Assembly: GCF_037126465.1 (NCBI RefSeq)
Contig: NC_088204.1
Span: forward strand, 66,153,807 to 66,217,806
Length of the DNA stretch: 64,000 bases
Source of the DNA: Ornithodoros turicata
Lineage: Eukaryota; Arthropoda; Arachnida; Ixodida; Argasidae
Direction: 5' to 3'
Positions 12,336 through 24,029 of the stretch are shown here, piece after piece; positions within the stretch are counted from its first letter, which is position 1, and each line of letters starts with the position of its first letter. The notes under the pieces were generated by a model. The model saw only the letters and a list, made by a program, of their open reading frames with translations. It did not search any database and had not been told where the DNA came from. Both the position numbers and the translations under genes were made by a program.

Positions 12336-13250
12336 AGACCAATGGTGGTATTGATAGTGGAGGTCATAGTTAGGAAACATAATCACGTTTAGACAATAAT
12401 TTAGCCCTGGCCATTGGTGGATGATAGCAAGAGACGAAAGAAGAAGAATCCAGTCAACATCACGTTCACTAGCCATTACGGAAGAAGAAGTTCGTTTGGA
12501 GCCTCCAGCACTTCCAGCTGGGATATGTCGGTAGCGGTTGGGCTTGCATACGTCCTTTCTCGCTCGCGCCGCTTCTAGCCCACATTTGCAATATCCCACC
12601 TTTGCATCCACCCGTTCACCCACCCACCCACCCACAATCACCCATTGAGTGTTACCACGCCGTGTGTTACGTGCACGCCAAAGGTGTCCATTAGGTCTGC
12701 TCCGGTGGCTCCCCCGCACGAGGCGAGTCAAAGCAACGTAAGTCTGCAAAGGGTGGCCGAAGGTTACAATGGCATCTGATTGCTTTGGTTTACCCAAGTA
12801 TAACTTCGTGCCACACTTTCAGTGTTGAGTATCCAGCCCCGCGGGCTCCTACTTACCTGGAATAGAAAGCTACGGCCAAACACACAGCCACGCATCTACA
12901 CTGACTACTACACAATGACTCTACTACAATGTCTACTGCTAATGAATACTACAATGCCTCTACATGTCAATTATGCAAATAACCACGACATGCACGATGC
13001 TTGCCCTTGTGCCATGGAGCCAAAACATGCGAACTTCACCACCTCCACCACTTCAACCATTACATTCTCCACCAACCTTCACATTCCCCACCCAAATTGT
13101 CACCGTCAAGTCATAGTACCGTTGGACATCCTCATAGCCCTGGCCGATCTCCCTTGGGGCTAATGGCCATTCTCCGCAGGACGAAGAAGAAGAATTTTTT
13201 TTTTTTAGTTCTCTCTCATTCCATTCGAAGCGACCGTGGCGTCAGTGCTT
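12331..13250 (+). repeat. Duplicated flank upstream of the decayed M13-like first exon
   Basis: The stretch starting GTTAGGAAACATAATCACG matches 31985-32220 upstream of the M13-like first exon, ending in TTAGTTCTCTCTCATTCCAT before the start codon in both. Between about 12500 and 13160 this copy holds extra sequence absent from the other. Confidence 0.75.
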
Positions 13251-13662
13251 ATGGATCCAGCTGCTGATAAACCGGCGAATAAGCGCAAGGCTTCGGCTGC
13301 TTCCAAGAGCTCTAAGGCATCCTCAGGTTCACGGAAGAGCAAGTCGTCCGAAGCTTCGACGAAGTCTGCCGATGTGCGCGGAAAATTGGCGGATCCTGCT
13401 CAGGTTAGACAGGACACCCTGACTGCAGCTGCATCGCACAGGAGTTAGTTGCAGTTGGCGAGGTCTCAAAAGTTCCTGTCGAAGGAAACGGGCGAGGCAA
13501 TTCGAAGCAAAACGCAGAAAAACCAGCCGGAGGAGACTTCGAAACTGAAGCAAGTAGAAAAGCGCTATGAACGCAAGCTCGGAGAACGTAGTAAAGAGGA
13601 CCATACCCTTTCGACTGGCTCTACTCGTCACCCAACAGACAACACTGCTGAAAAGGAAGGCC
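13251..13662 (+). pseudogene. Decayed duplicate of the M13-like gene's first exon
   Basis: The ATG at 13251 opens a Lys/Ser/Ala-rich frame nearly identical to the N-terminus encoded at 32236-32893 (KPANKRKASAASKSSKASSG). It stops at a TAG (13446-13448) after a small length change, and also lacks a long internal part. The exon end is still recognisable, with a perfect GTAAGT donor at 13663. No transmembrane or ectodomain exon follows; copy B begins 380 bp downstream. A dead duplicate is the natural reading. Confidence 0.75.
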
Positions 13663-15879
13663 GTAAGTGAGATTGTTTGTCAAGCTTGGTGTTGCAGAGG
13701 GTACAGATTCTCCTTCGGGAAACATTTCATACGATCCTCACGCACATCGTGCGCGTGAAACGTCAGCGGTACTATAGGAGAAAAATGGCGCTCGGTATAC
13801 CAACGCCGCCTAGGTAAAGAAACATGAAGGAAACATAGAGTGAGGAGCCGTGGCGCTCGCTTTGCCTCGCTCGGAACCTACGTCCCCGGAGATCGCTTTT
13901 AGGCAACGTAATGTATTTCCGCTTTAGTACTCTATGCGCTGAAGCGTCCTGGAGTCGTCCTGAAGTGTGGAGCTTGTTAAAGGGGCACTAAAATGCAATA
14001 ATAAGTCCACTTGAAGCTACATTACACGCTATGTTAATTTCGTACTTACTATAATTCAAAACATTGGATTCCGTTACAGAGCTACAATCCAAATTATACC
14101 GCACTATTTCTTGCTTCGGCGCTAAACAGTGAACGTCGTTTCAGCACATGCGTCGTGGTGTTTTCTGTCAACACCTACTAGATTATAACGACTATGTCAT
14201 AATCGGCAACCACTATAAGGAGCCCTTCCGCACGATCCACTAGACGGCAACACATCGACTCCGAATATCTATGTCATGATTGGACAATGGAATTTTGAAT
14301 TTTGAACACGCAGAAGCAGACGTACGATTACAGCAGCAGACGACAGCTCCAGCTTCAATGAAAATGTGTAGAATAATGACGATAATCACCTTTATAAAGA
14401 AGCACCTCTCCTGGGACATCCACCGCTTGTACAAATATAATACGGTAAACTGCCACCAATCTTTGCCTCCTGTGAATCCCGTTCCTTATCGCCAAGGACA
14501 GCTGTCCTTACGTTGTATTTTTCTTCTAAACAGTAGTGTTGTGTGAACAACTTTTGTTTCAACTATACCAATTGAAACACGAACTTTCATGTGACAGTCA
14601 GTTGTTTTTGCATCTTAATAGTGCCCTTCTAAGTAAACATGCACTTGGAGCACCAGACTGCTCTTCTAGTTGGCTGCGTTTTATATTTCTGTTTTTTATT
14701 TTTTTGTTGTCTCCTTACTTCTCAACCGCGTGAAGAAAGCACGCCTGGTCTGACTCCTTCACCCCGTTGCGCGGAAAGAGTCGGGATGCCACGGCATAAA
14801 CGGCTCTTCCCTTCGGACAAACACCGCAGACGATTTCAAACACAAGAAGCTCTCTTTCTGGCTCTCTAGGTGGCACTTGTTAGAAATAAGCCACGCATAA
14901 ATTTTAGTGAATCGACAGGATGGCATTCTGAGTCACGCCATCAGATCGTTGGTCAACGCTAGTGACATCCCTCGTAGTGGTCGTGCATAGTTTTAGCGTC
15001 AACCACTCACTAAAACTCTCTCTTTGGGAAGACGTTCGCGTTACTCTCTCACACCCTTGTAAGTGTAAGTACGACATAGCGCGTAGGTGGCATGATATAG
15101 GATGCTTTCACATGACGTCCAGCGTGTACTTGAGACGTATTCCCATTATACATGTACGGGCCTGCTTCCTAAGAAATAGTCCTGATTAGAGCAGCATACA
15201 GTAAATTAGTTCTTGCTAAAGAGTTATGGCTGACATCAACGTCGTGTGCGCTCAGAAAACGAGCAGTTTTAGCATAGCCCTCGTGTACCAGGCATTGCTT
15301 GTGCGCAGTTCCTCGACATCCATTTGAAAACAAGAGTGGTGAAAACAAGACTGCCTCTGAATTTGTTCAAAGGAAGACCCGCAAGACGTGAAAAGCTCAA
15401 TGTCGTCGAGAGAAGTGAGAATTTCCACGACAAGCCTAGAGCCGTCTTAATAGCAGTCTATAGGCGAGAATTGGAACCAGACTAAATGGCGACAAGAAGC
15501 TATCTATCCGGGAGTATTGGAACACGTATTGAAACACATCCAACGTGACACAGTCGATAAACTTTTGAGGTTGGAACGACAATCGCGGGCCGAGATTGAC
15601 TCTATTAAGCAATGTGTGGAAAAAAATGTTGCTGAAAATATTTCGACTGCTTATTGTGAGATAGTACTGCTTGCGACACTGTTGTCAGAAATCATTGTCC
15701 CGCTGATTATCGCATCCTAAATCTCCTTTTGTTGCAAGACCATTCGTTTTGAGTAATAAACATGTGCAGCATGTGGCCTGCCTTCAAATACAATACTGAC
15801 ACAGCATTTCAGAGGGCAACCAACGAAGCGCGTACTGTGGACGCAGTGATCGGCAGTTCCAGACAACCGTGTCATGGAG

Positions 15880-16085
15880 CAGAAGCTAGCATTGGAAATT
15901 AATACCAGTAGGGCGCTTCAACCGGCAGCACTGGTCGGATAACTCGAGCCCCTCCCGATCAAGGCTAGGCACATATTTTTTCTCGTTCATTTTCTTTCTT
16001 CTTTTCGTGCCCCGCACCAGGAAGTCGGGACCTGAGCCTCAGTTGCACATTCTTTACTGGCACTGTGGTACATAAGGGTTAAGCT
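15880..16085. repeat. Dispersed repeat module R, copy 3
   Basis: Equivalent of 1300-1530, including the following CATTCTTTACTGGCACTGTG and CTTGAAACAGCA. It is directly followed by the insertion point of the 16108-18714 element. Confidence 0.7.
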
Positions 16086-16304
16086 TGAAACAGCATTTTC
16101 TCTGGTACACTCTAAATCGTTTCACACCTTTAAAGGTGTAAAATAGGTGTATTAACAAAGATCACACCCCTTTCACACCCTACAACTTTGTTTTGGAAGT
16201 TCCTGAGGGTGTAACAATGGTGTACTACACCCTCAGGTGGTGATAAGTGTGTCGCCTGGGTGTAGGAAGGGGTATGTTTATTCTCGTTCACATGAACAAA
16301 AGTA

Positions 16305-17633
16305 CGGGCAATCCCAAAAGTAAGGTCTCCTATTTTTTTGAAAGACAAAGAACTGTTTATTTTCTGTGATATTTACATCATTTTGAAGCTTGAGCAATTA
16401 TCTATTTTTCTACATAATCGCCGTTTCGGTCGATGCATTTCTGAAGACGCTGTGGTAGTTTTTGGATGCCCATGTCGTACCAGCTCGCCGCCTTGTCCTT
16501 GAGGAAGCGTTGAACCTCATCTTTCACGTCTTCGTCGTTGCTGAATCGCCTTCCTGCCAAATGTTCTTTCAACTTAGGGAAGAGGTGGTAGTCGCTTGGT
16601 GCCAAGTCCGGACTACTATATGGTGGGTGGGTGATGATTTTCCAACCGAAGTCTTGCAGGAGAGCGACGGTTTGACGGGCGACGTGTGGGCGAGCGTTGT
16701 CGTGGAGAATGCTTACGCCCTTGCTCAACATCCCTCTTCTCCTGTTCTGAATTGCCCGTCTGAGCTTCTTCAGTGTCTCACAGTACCTGCCAGCGTTTAC
16801 TGTGGTCCCTGCAGGTATAAAGTCGACCAGCAATACCCCCTTCCGGTCTCAAAACACAGTTGCCATCACTTTACCAGCGGATTGTGATTGTTTGAATTTC
16901 CGCGGCTTGGGCGAATAGGGGTGCCGCCACTCGCGTGATTGTTGTTTGGTTTCAGGTGTGAAGTGAAACGCCCAGGTTTCGTCTCCCGTGACAATCGAGT
17001 CCAGGAGGTTGTCCTTTTCTTCTGCATAGGTGCGAAGAAATTCGCGGGAAGAATCAACTCGCTGCCGTTTGTGGTCTTCCGTCAGCATCCGTGGCACCCA
17101 TCTTGCGCACACCTTCCGATATTGCAATTTTTTGTTAGAACCCTGTGGATGGTGCTTCGGGAAACCTCAGGAACCAAAATGTTGAGATCATCCAGAGTGA
17201 CACGCCGATCTTCACGCATGGCTTGCTCAACCTTCGTGACTGTCTCGTCGGAAATTGACGGTCTGCCGCTCCTCTGTTCGCCATGAAGTTCAGTACGGTT
17301 GGCTGCAAATTCTCTGCACCACTTGCGGACGTTTTTGACACCCATGCATGAGCCTCCATACACTTCCACCAACTGGCGATGGATTTCGATCGGTTGAACG
17401 CCTTTTGCGTTCAAAAATCGAATAACTGCGCGAAGTTCGCACTTCGCGGTAGCGTCCAGCGGGAGCTCCATTCTCAACGGCCGCCAAGCCAATACTGTGC
17501 GTCCTAGTGAGACGCGTGCATGAATGAATAGGAGAGGAGGACGCGCCAATCACAGCAGTGCGGCCAGCAGCCGCACGAACAGCTTCTCTGGATCCCCAAC
17601 GTTTCGGAGACCTTACTTTTCGGATTGCCCTCG
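16305..17633 (-). mobile_element. Mariner transposon, transposase inactivated
   Basis: A 1329-bp element bounded by TA (16303-16304 and 17634-17635). Its terminal inverted repeats are about 28 bp, the inner part being AATCCnAAAAGTAAGGTCTC; the left one lacks two bases near its tip. The transposase runs on the minus strand from about 17471 (MELPL) to 16402, roughly 350 codons. It has an N-terminal HTH region, then the mariner DD34D signature: TGDETWAF, HDNARPH and SPDLAPSDYHLF. It is broken twice. One base is missing from an A run near 17131-17136, and TGA replaces the expected TGG at 16849-16851. It can only move if transposase is supplied in trans. It sits inside a younger TIR element, a nested insertion. 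Confidence 0.95.
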
Positions 17634-17709
17634 TAAATGTATACAACAACCGGAAACGGGAAGTTACATTACAAAAGTGTATGGCGTGGATTTACAACAC
17701 GTCTACCAT

Positions 17710-18096
17710 CTACAGATTTAGAAGATCTGTTGAGATAGTGCCTAAATTTCTTAAAACACGTTGCTCCTCATTGCAAGACAGAACAAATGCATGATAGTGC
17801 TCATACTCAACTGTAGTTAATGTTTGTATAAGAAAAATGCTATCAGAGTTAATATCGTATATGTCTGTAATCTCAACGAACACGGGTAAGTCCTCCTCGG
17901 AAGATTCTTTGGCAACAGCACAGCCAACAGCAAATGTGTTATCATTATGATCTGCACGTTTTACATAGACAATAGATTGTGCGTGAATATCACGGTCATG
18001 AATATAACTCTGAATTGCTTCTGGGGCATGTTGAAGTAGTATCTCCTTGGAACCATCAGTAGATGTGGCATTTCTGATGAAGGGGTGCGACCACAC
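17710..18096 (-). CDS. Unrecognised 128-codon frame inside the TIR element (possibly a remnant)
   Basis: The open frame starts MWSHPFIRNATSTDG and ends VLRNLGTISTDLLNL. It is acidic in its second half (ESSEEDLPVF) and contains VEYEHYHAFVLS. It lies between the mariner and the right end of the host element, absent from the empty site in copy A, so it belongs to the transposon. I recognise no family. It could be the last part of the transposon's own protein or a captured host exon; no splice acceptor was established. Low certainty that it is expressed. Confidence 0.35.
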   Translation of the reverse strand: MWSHPFIRNATSTDGSKEILLQHAPEAIQSYIHDRDIHAQSIVYVKRADHNDNTFAVGCAVAKESSEEDLPVFVEITDIYDINSDSIFLIQTLTTVEYEHYHAFVLSCNEEQRVLRNLGTISTDLLNL

Positions 18097-18537
18097 ATAC
18101 TTTTGATAAAATTGATGTCTTCTTGCTAATGAAAGGGTTATGTTCTTAAAATGTCGAGTTTTTCTAGCAACATCTTAAAATGCTGGTGTTTCCCTTCGAA
18201 ACGCATACACGATATACGCATAAACATCCTGATGAGTCGCGGATAATGAACAATGTACAGGGGTTAGGTATTTGTGGGTACAACACTGCAAAGCCTTGAA
18301 GAAACGCATAAATGCAACGTTTTAAGTAATGAACATGCATATGCGGAAGGTGCCTGCTCATGAGAAGGTCTAAGCTATATACTAAAGCTATATAAAGCTA
18401 TATATAGCTGCCATGCTTCATTGCCATGCACAGCTGCCACGCCATACATGATTTTCTGTATGTCGGCTGCGCATGTCTACACACACATTTAATCAGCTTG
18501 ATATACATACATATATGGACCTCGATGTGATTATATG

Positions 18538-18580
18538 CAATATGCTGGTAATTGTGAATACACGGTTACCAGCATATTGC
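18538..18580. other. Short perfect hairpin
   Basis: CAATATGCTGGTAA is followed 14 nt later by its exact complement TTACCAGCATATTG. It lies within the B-specific element. No function is assigned. Confidence 0.7.
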
Positions 18581-19870
18581 CACGAACCCAGCAGTTTTAT
18601 TCGGCGTTACAACCTTTACACCCCAGTTGCCACGAGGGTGTTAAAATACACCTTAAAAGGTGTGCGCCATGAACATTTTGATTTACACCCTTTAAGGTGT
18701 AAAGGTTTAGAGTGTACCTTACCCGCCTGCATTACTTCAGCAACATGAAGGCAATACGGATTCTTTCACTTTTGTTTTATGACACCTCTCCCGATAGCAC
18801 AATACGTAAAACAGACATAACAGCCCTTTTCTCGTCTGCTGATCCGGAACATACGTACCTTTGTTTACCTGCTGCCTTTTTCGCAGCCTTTTTTTCTACT
18901 TCCTAGCATTGACAACTGCCGGGCAACTGCAATCATGTACTGCAGAATTGTGAAACTGCGGAATATCGAACAACATGTCTTGACCCCAACGTTGGAAATC
19001 CGTATAGCTTATCGTAAACCCTAGCAGCACCGTAAACAGCAACAACAACTTTATTGGGTGGCGACACACCTGGGGCGGCCGCGAAGCTCTCGCACTGGCT
19101 CGCCGTTGGTGTTACTGGTATGAGAACGCGCCCTCATCGGACTCATGCACTGGGCCAGCGCAGACAAAGGCGAACGGCCTCCTCAGTTCAGTTGTTCGGA
19201 ATAAATTTAAATTTCCGATTTTCATTCGATTTCCACTTGCAGTATTTTTCGACACTCGTGAATTTCATTTGTTCGAATTGGACGCGTTCCTGGAATTACT
19301 GCATTTTCGACATTGACGTATGGCGTTCTTCCTAATCATATTACTTAATTTCAGAGTGATGATGTACCGTTGGGCGCCATTACCCTGGTTCCTTCAGCAG
19401 CGACCTTCTCACTTATTGTATTGCCCGTACAACATGTTGGATCCCGTTAAATCCATTGGAAAGCAGTTTCATATTGATACACATTAGGTCGATTCCTCCC
19501 ACTGACTCCTCATTAAGTCAATTGGAAGTCAGAGTTTCTCATTGACGACCATTAAACAAAGTCGTTCATTTGGTTCCTTACTCCGTGATGTGGTCTTCGC
19601 CATGCAACATGGCAGAGCCTGGTTGCGCGAAGGCAGTTTCCCTGCTTATCTTCCAATTCAGTCAATGTGAAATAGTCCGCTTTCACATGTTGGACGAATT
19701 CGTAGACTGATTTCTCATTGAATCTCATCAAAATTGCGAGGAGAAATCAAAAAGGTCATGCCTACTATTTCCAGCAGGGGCAGAGGAGTGGCGGGAAGAG
19801 TATGCACCTCAGCATGGGCGTTCCCAGGATTTTTTTCAGGCGGGGGTGGGGGTGGGGGGGCAAAGTGCTT

Positions 19871-20110
19871 CTAGGGGAGGCAAGAGTGCCCCCTATCACG
19901 TCTTTTCTGGAGGCGGCCTTTGCGCACTGTGTGACGGGGGGCACAGTCCTCCTTGCCCCCTCCCGTTACGCTCATGGACCTCAGGTCCTTTTCTACCACC
20001 TTGAAGATCACATCGAGATCGACAACTGTGTCCCCGTCGATCTCACGCGGCTTGGTGCGTCTTGTTAATGGTTGTCGTGGAACAGTGGTAGCGACGTCGG
20101 GAACCGGCAC
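19871..20110 (-). pseudogene. Fragment repeating the N-terminal module of the unrecognised membrane protein
   Basis: The minus strand reads VATTVPRQPLTRRTKPREID followed by a VVDLDVIFKVVEKDLRS stretch. This parallels residues about 24-63 of the protein at 21767-23758, but stops before the membrane anchor and runs into unrelated sequence. Copy A lacks this block. It shows that the N-terminal module has duplicated independently at least once, leaving a non-functional fragment. Confidence 0.65.
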
Positions 20111-20394
20111 TTGGCCGTAGGAAAGTGGCTACAGAGCAGGTCTATAACGAAGCCATGCTCAACGAGAGAAGAAATGCTGTAAGGTAAAGTTATCTCCGCA
20201 TGGAGTGACTACGCCAACCACGCAGGCGGCTCGCCTGGTGCAGGGACCATCCCAGGAGGCTATCGAGGAACACTAGTGGATTCGGGGGTGTAAGGAGGTT
20301 GGAGGATAGCCTCCTTTCAAGACGATGGCATATACGCTGGGCTCTCACCTGCTTCCACTACGCGCTACGACAAAGGACCGTTCACGTAAAAAAA

Positions 20395-20620
20395 AGAAGG
20401 TGAGTGTCTGGAGCCGCCCCTGCTGAGCGATGTCTTCTGTGCTGGATAGATCTACGAGGGAACCAGAAACCCAGAGCCAGCGGAACTGCATCACCACTCC
20501 CTCTCCTGCACCACCATTGTCATTCCCCTCCATTTCCCCCTTTCCTTCCCAGGATACATGGAGCCGCCAATTCCGAGTAGGCTGGCCGCATCTAATACCT
20601 CCACCTCCCATTGAACAAGC
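20395..20620. repeat. Dispersed repeat module S, copy 2
   Basis: Nearly identical to 2895-3125; see that entry. Confidence 0.65.
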
Positions 20621-20782
20621 GCTTCAGAAACTACTTCGTAAGGATGTTATGAAAACAAGCTGGGACCTTCGTTCCCGGAACTGGGAACGAAGGTCTGGCT
20701 AAGAAGAGTTAAGGAAAGTGACGCTCGCCGACAACGACCCCTACATACAGAAGGCCCGCACCGTAGAAAGTACTCACTAATA

Positions 20783-20878
20783 ATAATAATAATAATAACA
20801 ATACTACTACTACTACTACTACTACTAATAATAATAATAACAATACTACTACTACTACTACTAATAATAATAATACGT
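20783..20878. repeat. Compound trinucleotide microsatellite (AAT)n(ACT)n
   Basis: Alternating AAT and ACT blocks, longer than the orthologous array at 3290-3340. Confidence 0.9.
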
Positions 20879-21766
20879 CCGCCAGCACGATCTGCCTACC
20901 CGACAAGGCTCCATCATTTATAGAATGAACTCATGACGAGGTCGCACTGTTTCACGGACACGGTTACAGTTCCACTTTAAGGTTCCCGAATAAAGGACAC
21001 ATGGGCAATGTAACTCTGTCCCATGCCTGAGTGTGCATCACGTTCCCCTGCTCTTCTGTCAGTGAAAGTGCAATTAAATCTAAGAGAAATACAAGACACG
21101 CGGAAGACAACCTATGGAACACTGACCGCTGGTTCGCTCATTATATGTCGAAACCGAAACTTCATTCGCGAGAACTGTGTTCTCTGAAACGTCCCCCCTA
21201 TTCTCTGAAACGTAGTCGATGAAACTGGCCTACCTCTCTCTGAAATTTAATTCGCTAAAGTATGACCTCTTCTCTAAAACGTTTTGTTCACTAAGACCGG
21301 GCTTGCTAAACAGTAGGGGAACATTATGGGTTGTCAAATGTAGTCAGAATGTCAAATACAATGCTGGCACAGTTCCCACTGAAGCCATCCAAACAGCTTG
21401 CTAAAGAATAGCCTGTTTGATTCTCTCTTCTCTGTTATTCCGGCCTTAGCCTGGCTCGGTAAAGGCCACCAACAACAACCTATCTCTCAAGTGGTATGCG
21501 CGGTTCACGGAAAAAAGGCGCGCAGGTTGCCGTGTCTGTAAAGAATAAAATATGGGAATAGTGTTATTCAATACCACGTTACGTACAAGCGTTCTGTCAA
21601 GCAATGAATAAAGCCGCACGCATGCTTTCTTTGTGTAGCGGACGTTTATTCGATATCTGCAGGCTTCGACGAATACTTGGCGATGTCATGGCTGTAGCAG
21701 TGGTGGAGGTCTTCAGTCGTGTGCACTATCACTACGGCGAAGCATGAGGTATATACGTGTCGTTAT

Positions 21767-23758
21767 TTATGGACCGTTGATGGGCTTCACTTTGAACATC
21801 CACTTGTCCTGCAAATAACAGCGAGAAAATTTGGTGTCAAGGTCGCGAAGAAGTTGTAGGCCTAGTCCGCAGCGGTTTAAGCCATTCGGAACGATCGGTT
21901 CGATGTACGGCGTTTGCAGAATGCCAGGTGATATCGTAGGGCGACGTTGTCGACAACGTCGTTCAGGAGACATTGACGCGGATTGGATCTGTAGAGGAGC
22001 ACATCTTCTCTCGTTGCAGGAAAGATGTGCAAGTCCGGGCCTTTGAGGTTGATGCTGTCCGTTTATTGATATTTCCTCTTCCCGCGCTGGGAACTTGCAA
22101 TGAGCTCCGCTTGGATTTCGAGGGCCCGGAAGCCTTTGTTCGCGAAGGGTGCTCTCGCGTTCACGAGCAAGGATGCTGTCCATACTAGTTGGGGACACTG
22201 ACACGAAGTGGATCTGTACAGGAGCACATCTTCTCTGGTTGCAGGAAAGATGTGCAAGTCCGGGCTTTTGAGGTTGATGCTGTCCGTTTATTGATCTTTC
22301 CTCTTCTCGTACTGTGTAAAAGCGATGAGCTCTGCTTGGGTTTCGAGAGCCCCGAAGCCTCCGTTCGCGAAGTGTGCTCTCATGTTCACAAGCAAGTCGA
22401 AAAAGCGGGCGTTGTACTGATGGAGAAAGAGACGGTCGTAGCAGGTCATTGAGAAGGACATCGTTTGTCATCCTAGGTGGAATGCTGACCATTGTTCGGA
22501 TCGAATTGACGTGGCCGTAAATGATGTGGTGTTCCCCAATAGTGATGCAAGCAGTTTCGAAGAGCAGTTTGAAACTAAAGAGTACACCACGTGCCAGTCC
22601 ATTGGTCTTAACGACTACCTTGACTCCAGTCTGCATTTTAACGTGTATTGCACCAACAGCCACGTCTGTGACTCCATAGTTCTCCATGATACGCTCACTC
22701 TGCCCACGTCGTGCGATGTCTCCGACTTCACTAATTGCTCCGCGTACACTTGACGCCGTCGGTGCACAGAAGCGGATAAAACGCCAGCCGATGTAGTTAA
22801 CAGCTCGTGTGTTCTTAGATCCTTCTCTCAAGCAGGCCACGTGGGGTATGTAATTATTTGCCAGTACAAATAAGTGGGTCCTTGTAAGCAGCTTAAACGA
22901 TGACTCCGTTCTAATAATCTCATTCGACAAAGAGAGCAAGGTGATGACATGTATGTTGTTACTCAACCGAGTAATGGTGAGTTGCTTGAAGGAGCGTTTA
23001 TGGACGAAACCCTCGCTTTCCTGGACCGGTAGCAGGGTATATCGATTAGCTGTACGGGTTCTCATGGAGTGCCTCGTGCAGGAATAATAAAGATGACGCG
23101 TGCTCTGCAATTTGCCCTCTGTGCAGAAGTACTGAGGCATGTGGAACGGAAGGCTATTCAAGGCGAAGTCCGCAGGTTTACATAGGTCACATAGGAATAC
23201 AGGTGCAATGCTGATAATACCGCGAGAAAATGCTTTGTATGACCTATTTTCTAGACAGTGCACGCTGAGCGGTATTTCCGTTGGACTCTTGGCTTCGTAC
23301 TCCATCCTGTGTCGAAGACAGCTGTGGTAGAGGACAGGTCTCATGTGAGTGGTGCTTAAAGTGCGAGAAGGAATGGCAATGTCCAAGTGTGGTTTCCCCA
23401 GGAGCTTGAAGGGGTCACTTCTTTGCACACATCGTGGTTCGTTCCATGTTCGTCCTTCTGGGATGGCCTGTGTCGTATGAGCCACTGTACCTCGACGGTC
23501 GTAGTGAGAGCGGATGAGGATGAGAAGTACAACAGCGAACGTACTCCAGAGAAGGGGTTGGAAGAGGATGGACCTCAGGTCCTTCGCAACTACCTTGAAG
23601 AACACGTCGAGATCGACGAGGGTGTCCTCGTCGATCTCGGGCGACCTGGTGCGCCTTGGTACTGGCTGCCGTGGAACAGTGGTGGCGACGACGGGAGTCA
23701 CCGCTTGGACCACTGTCGTCCTCCTGTTTTTGCGGGCGCGGCAGTGTTTCCGTCCCAT
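21767..23758 (-). CDS. Unrecognised 663-residue single-pass membrane protein, copy B
   Basis: An uninterrupted frame from ATG (23756-23758) to a stop at 21767. Residues 1-60 are basic then acidic (RRTRSPEIDEDTLVDLD). Residues about 64-82 are hydrophobic (LFQPLLWSTFAVVLLILI), so a type II anchor with an extracellular C-terminal domain is likely. No signal peptide. The middle matches no family I know and has no clear catalytic motif. Residues about 436-587 are two tandem copies of a unit of about 75 residues containing SINGQHQPQ(K/R)PGLAHLSCN and RRCAP. The copy at 6328-8346 differs by many replacements, but all three indels are in frame and its frame is broken only once, which supports real coding. 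AATAAA follows the stop by about 120 nt (21644-21649). Opposite-strand frames in the repeat region are short and probably incidental. The anchor plan resembles the M13-like and GH18-like proteins in this window, but I see no ectodomain homology. Confidence 0.65.
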   Translation of the reverse strand: MGRKHCRARKNRRTTVVQAVTPVVATTVPRQPVPRRTRSPEIDEDTLVDLDVFFKVVAKDLRSILFQPLLWSTFAVVLLILIRSHYDRRGTVAHTTQAIPEGRTWNEPRCVQRSDPFKLLGKPHLDIAIPSRTLSTTHMRPVLYHSCLRHRMEYEAKSPTEIPLSVHCLENRSYKAFSRGIISIAPVFLCDLCKPADFALNSLPFHMPQYFCTEGKLQSTRHLYYSCTRHSMRTRTANRYTLLPVQESEGFVHKRSFKQLTITRLSNNIHVITLLSLSNEIIRTESSFKLLTRTHLFVLANNYIPHVACLREGSKNTRAVNYIGWRFIRFCAPTASSVRGAISEVGDIARRGQSERIMENYGVTDVAVGAIHVKMQTGVKVVVKTNGLARGVLFSFKLLFETACITIGEHHIIYGHVNSIRTMVSIPPRMTNDVLLNDLLRPSLSPSVQRPLFRLACEHESTLRERRLRGSRNPSRAHRFYTVREEERSINGQHQPQKPGLAHLSCNQRRCAPVQIHFVSVSPTSMDSILARERESTLREQRLPGPRNPSGAHCKFPAREEEISINGQHQPQRPGLAHLSCNERRCAPLQIQSASMSPERRCRQRRPTISPGILQTPYIEPIVPNGLNRCGLGLQLLRDLDTKFSRCYLQDKWMFKVKPINGP

Positions 23759-24029
23759 TACTCTTCTTTCTTAGCCAAAGTCGTCGTTTATTACGCTAAC
23801 TTCTGCTTCTTCTTCTTCGTAGTTCTTTACGGCTTCGTCTTCCTCTTTCGAGATTATCAGTAATACGGCGAGCCGGAATGGAACTAACCAGATATAGGAG
23901 CGGGATATAGTAATGCGGGGTAATAGTAGTAGTAGCGGGTTTGTAATGGGCCATCTCAGATCAAGGTGACGACGTATGCCCGAGAAGGTGGCGGGTCGTA
24001 GCGGGATTTCGGCGAAGCAAATTGGTTGA

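Larger units (their letters stand above)
16108..18714. mobile_element. TIR element with nested mariner, present only in copy B
   Basis: Left end CACTCTAAATCG followed by CACACCTTTAAAGGTGT; right end ACACCCTTTAAGGTGTAAAG then GTTTAGAGTG. TA flanks both sides (16106-16107 and 18715-18716). Copy A has CTCTGGTAC uninterrupted near 1580, so the insertion and its TA duplication are confirmed. Without the nested mariner the element is about 1.28 kb. A smaller relative with the same ends is at 46480-46876. It carries a minus-strand frame (17710-18096) that I cannot identify. Confidence 0.88.

Noticed and set aside
15517..15720. 67-codon frame in copy B
   Set aside because: The matching part of copy C has stops and many changes, so no constraint is seen.
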